Shown: positions 26,534 through 34,678 of the stretch, piece after piece
How positions within the stretch are numbered: the first letter of the stretch is position 1
How the letters are laid out: every line of letters starts with the position of its first letter
Assembly: GCF_024158745.1 (NCBI RefSeq)
Contig: NZ_JAMZAW010000007.1
Coordinates: forward strand, 124,001 to 188,000
Direction of reading: 5' to 3'
DNA length: 64,000 bases
Source: Paenibacillus tyrphae
Lineage (GTDB): Bacteria; Bacillota; Bacilli; Paenibacillales; NBRC-103111
Translations under genes and position numbers: made by a program
Notes under the pieces: generated by a model
Seen by the model: only the letters and a program-made list of their open reading frames with translations
What the model was told of the DNA's origin: nothing
Databases searched by the model: none

Positions 26534-27418
26534 CTACTTTGCAAGCAACCGTCGTCTTGCTTCCCGCGGGGAAAAACCCGTTCTCTGTTTGAACAACCGG
26601 TTAAAATTAGATAAGCTGCGAAAACCGCATTCATGCGCGATGTCGACAATTTTGCGGTCTGTCGTTTCCAAAAGCTTGGCTGCGTTTTCCAACCTGATTT
26701 GGATCAAGTATTCCAACGGTGAAGTCCCTACGGTATTTTTGAAGATCGCGCTGAATCTAGAAGGGCTCAAGTAAGTAAGCTCCCCCAGTTCCTCAATCGT
26801 CCACGGGTAAGCGAACTGCTTCTCCAGTATGGAAATGATACGGCGCATCTTATCCAGTTGGAAACTTCCAACTTTTTCATAGCATGCAATGGCTTCGTTG
26901 TCCAATTGGAAATAACGGTTCACATACGCCAAAAATCGCAACAGATTCGCACGAACGACCGAGACGTACGAGGCATGTTTGTTCTGATGTTCGGCTTGGA
27001 TGTCTAGCAAAGTCATACGAAGTAAGTCCATGCTCGGGTGACTCCGGTCCAGCAGATTCGTAAATCGTCTGCCCATCTCCGTATAGGGCAACAAAATGTT
27101 CGGGTCGTATCGCAAGTCGCTCAAAAACCACGAAGCATCAAATGTAATGACTAGTATGATCAAATCGCTATTTTCATAAGCACAGTGCAAATCGTTGGAA
27201 TTGATCAGCAAAATGTCTCCTTTTTCAAAATCAAACCGCTGCCCATTTATTATATAGTAACCAGTCCCTGACTTGATCAAATTGATCTCTAGTACGTCAT
27301 GCCAATGCGGTTTTTGGTAAAGCACCGTTACCCCCACCGTTTCAGCGACGTAAATGGGGTAAGCCTTGGGAAGCAGGACTTCCTCGCGAGGTATCATTTC
27401 AGTCCGAATATTCACCAT
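26534..27418 (-). CDS. AraC-family transcriptional regulator
   Basis: A 294-residue regulator with an N-terminal cupin-like sensor domain (HWHDVLEINLIKSGTGYYI, FEKGDILLINSNDLH) and a C-terminal double helix-turn-helix. The latter shows IEELGELTYLSPSRFSAIF and the diagnostic IAHECGFRSLSNFNRLFKQ followed by TGFSPREAR. It lies between a GH16 gene and the CBM/barrel gene, reading in the same direction, and probably activates one or both in response to a carbohydrate. Confidence 0.9.
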   Translation of the reverse strand: MVNIRTEMIPREEVLLPKAYPIYVAETVGVTVLYQKPHWHDVLEINLIKSGTGYYIINGQRFDFEKGDILLINSNDLHCAYENSDLIILVITFDASWFLSDLRYDPNILLPYTEMGRRFTNLLDRSHPSMDLLRMTLLDIQAEHQNKHASYVSVVRANLLRFLAYVNRYFQLDNEAIACYEKVGSFQLDKMRRIISILEKQFAYPWTIEELGELTYLSPSRFSAIFKNTVGTSPLEYLIQIRLENAAKLLETTDRKIVDIAHECGFRSLSNFNRLFKQRTGFSPREARRRLLAK

Positions 27419-27589
27419 TCTGCTTCACTCCTCTAAAAAAGTATTTTATTCAAAGGATAGTGAAAAAAGCAAATACTTTGGAAGATATTATGACTTTAAT
27501 AGAAGAAGAAGGGAAGCATCCATAGACTAAATTACATTTGATCCTCGTCAATTGATCTTGGGGGTTACCCACCCTCTACATCCGATTCA

Positions 27590-27630
27590 TAAATAAGAAT
27601 GAAGGCAACCATTGAAAAGAGGCCGCCTTC
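27590..27630 (-). terminator. probable terminator after the GH16 gene
   Basis: On the minus strand GAAGGCGGCC and GGTTGCCTTC form a 10-bp stem with two G-U pairs around a 10-base loop, followed by ATTCTTATTT, about 30 bases past the stop at 27657. Confidence 0.5.
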
Positions 27631-27656
27631 CGACAAATCGACAATATCAGGTCAAT

Positions 27657-28487
27657 TCAAGTAGCTTTCATGTTCAGCCCTTTGCCATGGCCGTGTTGAA
27701 GATCAGGAGCCGGAATATATTTAATCCAGTCGTAATAAGCTCTGACCGGTGTGCCAGGGTATATGAACTTCCCGGTCCAGTTTTCGGCCTGTCCTGCACC
27801 TGACCACAGGTTGATCATAATTTGGCCCGGGTTCGTTGGTAACTTTCCTTTTGACCCGGTTTCTGTATGGACAAGCTTTCCGTCTACAAACCATTTAATA
27901 TATGTAGGAGACCATTCGAAGGCGTAATCATGGTAATCAAGTGAAGCATCAAACCCAAGTTGGATTCGTTCGCTATGGTTACCTTCTCCGTCTGTGAAAT
28001 AGTTCGTCTCCATTATCGTCGTGTCCTTACCGAGAATTTCAATGTCAATTTCATCATTTTTACTGGTGTCTCCATCTTTCGCATAGTAAGTGAATAAGGA
28101 TGTGACCAAACCATCGCCTTTCGCTACCTTGATTCGGGCCTCGACCCGCCCGTACCCATATTGTGCTTTCGTTGCATATTCGCCCGAAGCGTAGTTTTTG
28201 TTTGAGCAGCCTCCCGGGCAACCTACATCGTCCAGACGGAGCGCAAAAAGTCCGTTTTCGTTTTTAAACTCGATATTGGAGGCTTTCCATCCGACTCCAA
28301 AATCATCGCCGTTCGCCCGATCATCGGAAACTGTAAATAACTTGTCATTTTTTTCGGCTAACGGTTCATAGAAACCGCCATCGCAATACCCAAAAACAGA
28401 GTTAGGCAATACCAGAGCAGCACCTAGCATACAAATAGCCATTAGCCGCTTTATTGGTTTGCGGTATGTTTTGATTCCCTTTTCCAT
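27657..28487 (-). CDS. secreted GH16 endo-beta-1,3-1,4-glucanase (lichenase)
   Basis: A 276-residue secreted enzyme with a signal peptide (about 1-33). The GH16 active-site motif DEIDIEILG carries the nucleophile, the auxiliary Asp and the acid/base Glu, and is followed by KDTTIMETNYFTDGEG. The segment FEWSPTYIKWFVDGKLVHTE is typical of Bacillus/Paenibacillus lichenases. It should cleave mixed-linkage beta-glucan. The mature N-terminus is more diverged than in classical BglS proteins. ATG 28487 has GAGGTG 8 bases upstream, and a cre-like site lies 126 bases upstream. Confidence 0.9.
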   Translation of the reverse strand: MEKGIKTYRKPIKRLMAICMLGAALVLPNSVFGYCDGGFYEPLAEKNDKLFTVSDDRANGDDFGVGWKASNIEFKNENGLFALRLDDVGCPGGCSNKNYASGEYATKAQYGYGRVEARIKVAKGDGLVTSLFTYYAKDGDTSKNDEIDIEILGKDTTIMETNYFTDGEGNHSERIQLGFDASLDYHDYAFEWSPTYIKWFVDGKLVHTETGSKGKLPTNPGQIMINLWSGAGQAENWTGKFIYPGTPVRAYYDWIKYIPAPDLQHGHGKGLNMKAT

Positions 28488-28612
28488 GGATATAACACCT
28501 CTTTCATGTAGTGGTATTCAAACAAACGATCGGACTATAACATGTTACTTTTCTCATCACATCCATCCTCCGTGGCCAAATATGCTTTTACTTTCGGCTT
28601 TACATTATTTAT

Positions 28613-28626
28613 TGTAACCGCTTTCT
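28613..28626. promoter_or_regulatory. cre-like CcpA site upstream of the GH16 gene
   Basis: TGTAACCGCTTTCT fits TGWAANCGNTNWCA at 13 of 14 positions. The rest of the 306-base gap (28488-28793) holds only AT-rich sequence and a short GC hairpin near 28730-28750. Confidence 0.5.
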
Positions 28627-28793
28627 AAATCAGAAACTTCTTCAATTCCTCTGTATAGTTATATTATTTTACTTTTTTTCAAATATTAGTTTATATATTA
28701 GGAGTCGCCATAGTTAGGGAAGAGTAGGTAGGCGGTATTGCCGCCCCTCCCTCCCCCAACAGATCATAGAGCTACCGTTGATACAAAGTTCTA

Positions 28794-29486
28794 TTAGTCG
28801 GTAACCGTATGTTCACGGCAATCTTTATTCAACAGTACTAACAACTTCCGATGTTGAATGTGTGTAATCTGACCTCGCTCTAAACGCAATAATCCCTCTT
28901 TCTCCATCGACTTTAGCGTCCGACTGATTACTTCGCGAACAGTCCCCAGTTCAATTGCTAAAATATCGTGTGTAATGGCGAGTGAATCGTTATCGTTACT
29001 TGTTTTTTCTATCAAATATTTGCTAATACGAGTGCGTATTGACTTAAAGTTCATGGTCTCGATCAAATTGGACAAATTATTAAGATGAAATGCGAACGAT
29101 CTTAATATAAATTGGCGAAATCCTTTATATTTGTCCATCCATTCTTGTGAAATCTGAATTGGAACGATCAGAATTGTAGTTGGCTTCTCAAAACAAGCCC
29201 AAGCTTCAAATTCACTACGTCCTAAAATGCCCGCTGCCATTAAGGGACTGCACTCGCCGTTGCTGATCCGAAATAAAGTGACTTCTCTCCCGCTATCGCT
29301 TAGTTTGTATATTCGGATGGACCCTTCCAAAATTAGGGCTGTCGATTTCAGAAACTCCCCTTCATAAACAACAGAGTTAACAGGCAATGAGACAATGGAA
29401 ATCCCCTCTTCTTTCCATTCTTCCGGAGAAATATCAGCGAGAAATGGGAAACGAGTAATCACATCCTCGATCTGATGCTTTTGCAT
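28794..29486 (-). CDS. Crp/Fnr-family transcriptional regulator
   Basis: A 230-residue regulator with an N-terminal cyclic-nucleotide-binding-like beta roll (VYEGEFLKSTALILEGSIRIYKL) and a C-terminal winged helix (TRISKYLIEKT, HDILAIELGTVREVISRTLKSMEKEGLL). The cysteine cluster of Fnr is absent, so it is not an oxygen-sensing iron-sulfur Fnr; the effector is unknown. It lies 142 bases downstream of the Ig-repeat gene on the same strand and may be linked to the surface locus. Confidence 0.9.
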   Translation of the reverse strand: MQKHQIEDVITRFPFLADISPEEWKEEGISIVSLPVNSVVYEGEFLKSTALILEGSIRIYKLSDSGREVTLFRISNGECSPLMAAGILGRSEFEAWACFEKPTTILIVPIQISQEWMDKYKGFRQFILRSFAFHLNNLSNLIETMNFKSIRTRISKYLIEKTSNDNDSLAITHDILAIELGTVREVISRTLKSMEKEGLLRLERGQITHIQHRKLLVLLNKDCREHTVTD

Positions 29487-29628
29487 ACTGCAGCTTTACC
29501 TTCCTTTGAACAAGATGACATTACAAGACTACCGAAAGGCTTATAAAGCTAGATATTTAGGTTAGACTGCATTCCCCTGCCTTCAAGAGATTCTCATTTG
29601 CTCCCTTAAAGGCAGTATCCGCCAGCGT

Positions 29629-32205
29629 TTAGTTGACATTCACCGCTACAATGGTACGTTTATTGCCATATGCCACGGTAATAGTCGCCTTCCCCTTCTC
29701 GACCGCTTTGATGAACCCGTCCTTTACGTCGGCAATCCGAATGTTTGATGAACTCCATAGTCCTGAAACTGTAACATCTTCTTCTGTACCGTCGAAGAAT
29801 GTAGCTAAAGCTTTAACTCGCGTTGTTTCCCCCGTCTTCATTTTGACGGTGACCAAATCGGTTTTTAAATATTTGATGTTATCGACATCTATTGGAATCG
29901 AAACGCTTTTCCCCCCAAAGGTTGCCGTAATCGAGGTACTGCCTGAACTGTTCGCCTTAATCAAGCCTCCTTCGACTTCAACCAATTTGTAGTTGTTGGA
30001 TTTCCATTGTGCTTGGGTAGACACATCTTTTGTGATCCCCTCAGCCGTCGTAGCCATCAATCGAACCTTGAATTCCCCTCCAGTCTTCATCGGGATATAA
30101 CGTTTGTTCGGTATCAAATCCAGAATAGAACCAATCTCTACCGGAATCGAAACCGTCTTCCCGCCATATTTTGCTGTAATCGTCGCTTTTCCGTAGGCTA
30201 ATGAAGTGATGCTGCCTTTTTCTACTTGGACGATTGCCGGATTACTAGAGGCCCACTCTGCCGTATTCGTCACATCTGCGGCCTTTCCATTCTCATCCAT
30301 AGAGGTCAATGTAACCGTCCGAGTTTCTCTCAAATCTAACGTAATAAAGGAAGGGCTTGCCTTTAACACACTGGCCATATCGACCTGAACAGTGATCGTG
30401 ACTGTCTTGTTGTCAACTGTCGCACCGATCTTTGTTTCGCCAGAGGTTAATGCTTTAATCGTTCCCTCGTTTACGGTTGCGACTTGGGGATTAGAGCTGT
30501 TCCAAACAGCATCCAGGGTGGAATCTTTACTTCGTCCATCTGTATACGTAGACGTAACGGTAACCTTACGAGTATCCCCTTTTTTTAAAGCTAAGTTGGT
30601 TTCGCTAGCGGTCAAGTCTTTCAGTATGCCAACCGAGACATGAATTATGGCTGAACGGTTCCCGAACTTTGCAGTTACCGTAGCAGTGCCCGTTGCAACC
30701 CCTATAATCATACCGCGACGGACCTCGACAACCTGGTCGGAAGAAGAAATCCATTCTGCTTTTTGGGTTATATCCTCCTCTTTTCCGTCCGGGTAAACTG
30801 CTTTCAAGTTGATTTGTTCAGATTCTCCTATCTGCATACTAATCTTTTTCTTATTCGGTACTAATATATTAGGAATATCCACCAATACTTTTGCAGAAGT
30901 GCTTTTTCCCCCGTATTGTGCAGTTACGGTCGCTTCACCTGCTTTCACCGCACTTACTTTGCCGTTAATCACGCTGGCGATCGTTTCTTTATCTACAGTC
31001 CATTTGGCTTGGCTTGTTACATCTTCAGTACTACCGTCGCCATAGATGGCTTGTAACATAAGTTGTTCCGATTTATTCGAATTTAATGTAACGGTTTCTT
31101 TGTTCAGTTCCAAACGGCGGGGTACGTCTACTTCTACGATGACCGAAACGGATCTCTCGCCGTACTTCGCCTTTATCGTAGCTTCTCCCGATTTATTTGC
31201 ACTAATTTTTCCTTTAATCACATAAACAATGCTCTCGTTATCAGATGACCATTCGGCACGATCGGTAATATCTTCGGTGTTCCCATTCGGGTAAGTAGCT
31301 GTCAATTTCAGCTGCTCCGTGGTGTTTTTCTTTAATAAAAGGTTTTGTTTGTTAACATCAAGCTTGATGGCGTTATCTACGTCCACTTTTATCTTAGCCG
31401 TTTTATTTCCGTAACTTGCGGTAATGTTCGCTTGACCGGGGCCGAAGCCGGTTATCTTGCCTTTCAATGCATCTGCGATACTCGGATTATCGGATGACCA
31501 CTCGGCAATCTCCGTCACGTCTCTTGTCGTACCGTCAGGATATGTAGCGGTTAAATGGACCGTTTCGGATTGATTCAATAATAAGGAGACCCGGGACTTT
31601 TGAGCATCGACTCGTTTGACGATCTCCACGGCAAGCGGAATAGTTGTTGTCTGATTGTTATATTTGGCTGTAATAACACCTGAGCCGGAGCCTAATGCGG
31701 TTACTTTTCCATTAAAAACAGTGGCGAGCGAACCATTGTCGATCATCCATTCCGCTTTCATGGTCACGTCTTCAGAAGTACCGTCATCGTAGTAAGCTTT
31801 TAAGTTAATTTGCTCGGATTCGCCTTGGCGTAAATCAATTTTTTGTTTGTCTTTAATTAATGATTTGACACGTTTGGTAACCGTCACATTAACAATAACG
31901 GTCTTTGACATATAAGTCGCTGTAATGATGGCTTTCCCTTCTTTTTTGGCCGTAATCACTCCGGCATAAATCGTCGCGACGTCTGGCGTGCCAGAGTTCC
32001 AGTCTGTTTTAATGGTTACGTCCTCTGTTCTCCCGCTATCATAAACCGCAGTCGTTGTTAGCGTTGCCGTACTGCCGGCATCCATAGATAATTCGTTTTT
32101 ATTTAGTACTAAATTTTTGATTGTCTCTGCGGCCGTTGCGCTCCTGGCATCAAAACCGCCTATAACCCACAACAAAGGTAACAATAACAAGATCACTCTC
32201 GACAT
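29629..32205 (-). CDS. secreted protein with ten bacterial Ig-like (BIG2) repeats
   Basis: An 858-residue secreted protein with a short signal peptide (MSRVILLLLPLLWVIGG...). It is almost entirely ten tandem repeats of about 83 residues, each of the pattern L..NK..L.L..G...L..TA.Y.DG..EDVT..A.W.S.N..IA.V..G.I.A...G.A.ITA.YG.K...I.V.V, i.e. the BIG2 fold of adhesins and surface fibres. No sorting signal, SLH domain or membrane anchor is present. ATG 32205 is used; a TTG at 32217 is in frame. It is last of four leftward genes for surface proteins and could be a fibre subunit or matrix protein. Confidence 0.85.
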   Translation of the reverse strand: MSRVILLLLPLLWVIGGFDARSATAAETIKNLVLNKNELSMDAGSTATLTTTAVYDSGRTEDVTIKTDWNSGTPDVATIYAGVITAKKEGKAIITATYMSKTVIVNVTVTKRVKSLIKDKQKIDLRQGESEQINLKAYYDDGTSEDVTMKAEWMIDNGSLATVFNGKVTALGSGSGVITAKYNNQTTTIPLAVEIVKRVDAQKSRVSLLLNQSETVHLTATYPDGTTRDVTEIAEWSSDNPSIADALKGKITGFGPGQANITASYGNKTAKIKVDVDNAIKLDVNKQNLLLKKNTTEQLKLTATYPNGNTEDITDRAEWSSDNESIVYVIKGKISANKSGEATIKAKYGERSVSVIVEVDVPRRLELNKETVTLNSNKSEQLMLQAIYGDGSTEDVTSQAKWTVDKETIASVINGKVSAVKAGEATVTAQYGGKSTSAKVLVDIPNILVPNKKKISMQIGESEQINLKAVYPDGKEEDITQKAEWISSSDQVVEVRRGMIIGVATGTATVTAKFGNRSAIIHVSVGILKDLTASETNLALKKGDTRKVTVTSTYTDGRSKDSTLDAVWNSSNPQVATVNEGTIKALTSGETKIGATVDNKTVTITVQVDMASVLKASPSFITLDLRETRTVTLTSMDENGKAADVTNTAEWASSNPAIVQVEKGSITSLAYGKATITAKYGGKTVSIPVEIGSILDLIPNKRYIPMKTGGEFKVRLMATTAEGITKDVSTQAQWKSNNYKLVEVEGGLIKANSSGSTSITATFGGKSVSIPIDVDNIKYLKTDLVTVKMKTGETTRVKALATFFDGTEEDVTVSGLWSSSNIRIADVKDGFIKAVEKGKATITVAYGNKRTIVAVNVN

Positions 32206-32325
32206 TGTCAAATCCAAATCCTTTCACGAAAAATAATAAAATAATCGCCGCTGTTGGATGTAGCGACGATATGGAAATAACATAAATCCTACATGATTCA
32301 TAAGACAATTTGATTATTCCTGTAC

Positions 32326-32808
32326 TTATTGAGTAGTCGCGACATTGTCTAACTCAATAAATTTAACAAAATCAAGTTCTTTCATCCGATGAATTTGTTG
32401 TTTCGTTAGGTCCACTGCCAATCCTTTAAATTCTCCATCGTATTGAAATTTAGGGTTTAACACTCCAAACTTTTTGGATATTTCTTCATACGTTTTTTTA
32501 TCTAAGGATTCATCTAGAACTACGATGCACGGATATTTTTGATTGGCGGGTTCTTTATTTAAAATATCGCTTAATTGGTTGGAAATTTTGTCCTTTATCG
32601 TTTTATCAATTGGCATTATTTTCACTTCGTCTTTTACATTATTTGTATGATCGTTTTTCATCGTTTGTTTTTTTTCAGCAAATTTCATCGCTTCCTTGGA
32701 GAATTGAACCTCATCGCGTTTCTTTCTATTCCATGCTGCCGGTAATCTTTCGCTTCGCATATTCTTATAGGAGCTTGCATTCATAAAACCATGCTTATTT
32801 ACTTTCAT
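32326..32808 (-). CDS. I9-propeptide-like protein without signal peptide
   Basis: A 160-residue protein; ATG 32808 has GAGGTG 6 bases upstream. The first 50 residues are basic and hydrophilic, with no visible signal peptide. The motif VKIMPIDK is followed by an I9-like domain: YPCIVVLDESLDKKTYEEI, FKGLAVDLTKQQIHRMKELD and VKFIELDNV. This is the same layout as the secreted 13613 protein (VRIMPV plus I9) but without the helical module. I9 domains normally chaperone or inhibit subtilisins; none is encoded nearby. It lies between FliD-like and Ig-repeat genes. Confidence 0.65.
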   Translation of the reverse strand: MKVNKHGFMNASSYKNMRSERLPAAWNRKKRDEVQFSKEAMKFAEKKQTMKNDHTNNVKDEVKIMPIDKTIKDKISNQLSDILNKEPANQKYPCIVVLDESLDKKTYEEISKKFGVLNPKFQYDGEFKGLAVDLTKQQIHRMKELDFVKFIELDNVATTQ

Positions 32809-32873
32809 ATAAAGCACCTCTTCCTAATATAAAATGTTACGATAAACTTGGATGTCTAAGTCTATTTGGAAGA

Positions 32874-34655
32874 CTACATTCTTTTAGATAACCATGAGAG
32901 ATTTGCATTGCTTTTTTGGATCGCTTTTTCCATATTGGCAAATTTCGCATAATAGAAATCTTCTTTTTTCTTCATCTTAGATTCCAACGTGACGATTTTG
33001 CGTTCCATTGTCTTGTTCACTGCACCTAGTGTGGAGTTAATATCATCTTCTGCGGCTCCTGTTCGTCCAGCTTTCCTAATGAGCTCATTGGACGAGGAAT
33101 CGATCTCATCGTACATGCGATGTGCAATTCCTCTTTGCTTCAACTTTTCAGCTGGAGGAAGTGCAGGATCGATTGGGTTATTCGTAAATAAAGCAATTGC
33201 CGATTCAGGTTTATCTGCCAACACTGCCTTCAGTTTTTTTTCGTCAATTTTTAACTTTGCGTTGTCTTCAAGCTTACTAGGGTTGAATGGCATTGTAGAA
33301 ATACCGATTTTATCAAGCGAGTTATAATCCTTTGATATGCCTTCTACGGATTCACTCGTTATTTTTCTCAAGGTTTTCAAGGCTCTATAGACAATATCAT
33401 CTCTTCGAATGAGACCGCTCTTCGCCTTTTCTTCCCACTGCTTAATGTCCGCCTCTTTCATGTCTTTCTTCTCGTCATCGCTCAGCGGATGAAATCCCCG
33501 ATACTTGTCCTCGTTTAATCGCTTACCCATAAACTCGACCATCTCATTATACTTTGAGACAAAATTTACGATTTTGTTGTATAATGCGTCCGTATCTTTG
33601 GTAACCGATACGTTTACGACTGTCGATGGAGCTGTGGTCTGATTCAGTGTATAGGTTATACCCTCCTTCGTAAATGTATTGGAACGTTCTAAGTATTGAA
33701 CACCGTCTATATTGACACTTGCGTCTTGACCATAAACGGAGTTGCTGTCAGCTAATTTCAATCCCGACAAAATCGAATTATCGGTCCCTGTTAGATCCAC
33801 CTTAGCCGTGCTTCCAATATCCTTGGACGTGAAAGTCACTTTATCATTCGTCACATCGTAGCTCATACTAACGCCTGCGGGAGATGTATTGATTTTCGAG
33901 ATCATGTTGGACAAAGAATCCCCAGGCAATATGGCTATGGATGTGCCGTTAATGACCAGTTTTCCGGACAAGCCCATTGCGGATCCCGGATTTAGTCTAT
34001 TGGAGCGCTGACTTCCGGAAGGGAAGCCTAGGGAAGTCAACGCCGTACTACCTGTAGAATCTGTCAATAAAATTTGGCCTGTACCTGAAAATTTTAGCTG
34101 ATCATTCCCAGAGCCGGTTAAGCTGACGGATATCGAGGAACCGAACGCAGCCGAGAGCTGCGCATTGATCTCATCTTTTAATGCGGCAGGCGTATAAGAT
34201 GGATTCGGAGTCAGCGTAATTGTCTTTTTACTTCCATTGAAAGCAACTTCAAATTTATTATTGCTGTTGTTTATGGCAATAGTCGCAGCCAAGCTTTTTC
34301 CTATCAGCTCTCCGCTTATAGCCGAACTGCTGGATTTCACTGCCCCGCTTGCCAGTCGATCAACTACGATAGTGTGATTTTTTGCAGCTGCGCTACCATC
34401 GGAGGACACCGTTACTGCAGGATGCGTAGAGACTGCTTTGGTCGCTTTCCAATCACCACCGAGCCGCATATCGCCGAGAACGGATTTAAACCCGATTAGT
34501 TTGGCATTGACCTCACGATACAGACCCATCTTCCATGTATTAACGGTTTTCTGTTGATTAATTTTCGTTAACGGTGTACGTTCCGCTTTCATCAGGTCTT
34601 TCACCATTTTATCGATGTCCATACCTGAACTCATTCCGCCAATTCTCATCGGCAT
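32874..34655 (-). CDS. flagellar hook-associated protein 2 (FliD)-like filament cap
   Basis: A 593-residue FliD-family protein. The N-terminus MPMRIGGMSSGMDIDKMVKD followed by LMKAERTPLTKINQQK is the FliD_N signature; the C-terminal part contains FliD_C features (YNKIVNFVSKYNEMVEFMG, and the final MEKAIQKSNANLSWL). No signal peptide, as expected for type III export. FliD caps the flagellar filament and helps flagellin assembly. Here no flagellin, chaperone FliS or other flagellar gene is nearby; instead it sits 23 bases after an SLH surface protein. It may still serve the flagellum, or cap a different surface structure. Confidence 0.85.
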   Translation of the reverse strand: MPMRIGGMSSGMDIDKMVKDLMKAERTPLTKINQQKTVNTWKMGLYREVNAKLIGFKSVLGDMRLGGDWKATKAVSTHPAVTVSSDGSAAAKNHTIVVDRLASGAVKSSSSAISGELIGKSLAATIAINNSNNKFEVAFNGSKKTITLTPNPSYTPAALKDEINAQLSAAFGSSISVSLTGSGNDQLKFSGTGQILLTDSTGSTALTSLGFPSGSQRSNRLNPGSAMGLSGKLVINGTSIAILPGDSLSNMISKINTSPAGVSMSYDVTNDKVTFTSKDIGSTAKVDLTGTDNSILSGLKLADSNSVYGQDASVNIDGVQYLERSNTFTKEGITYTLNQTTAPSTVVNVSVTKDTDALYNKIVNFVSKYNEMVEFMGKRLNEDKYRGFHPLSDDEKKDMKEADIKQWEEKAKSGLIRRDDIVYRALKTLRKITSESVEGISKDYNSLDKIGISTMPFNPSKLEDNAKLKIDEKKLKAVLADKPESAIALFTNNPIDPALPPAEKLKQRGIAHRMYDEIDSSSNELIRKAGRTGAAEDDINSTLGAVNKTMERKIVTLESKMKKKEDFYYAKFANMEKAIQKSNANLSWLSKRM

Positions 34656-34678
34656 AGTAACACCCCCTACTATTTAAC

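Noticed and set aside
29629..32205. Repeats considered as a CRISPR or other DNA repeat array
   Set aside because: The periodicity is at protein level (Ig-like repeats of about 83 residues); the DNA copies are diverged and there are no spacers.
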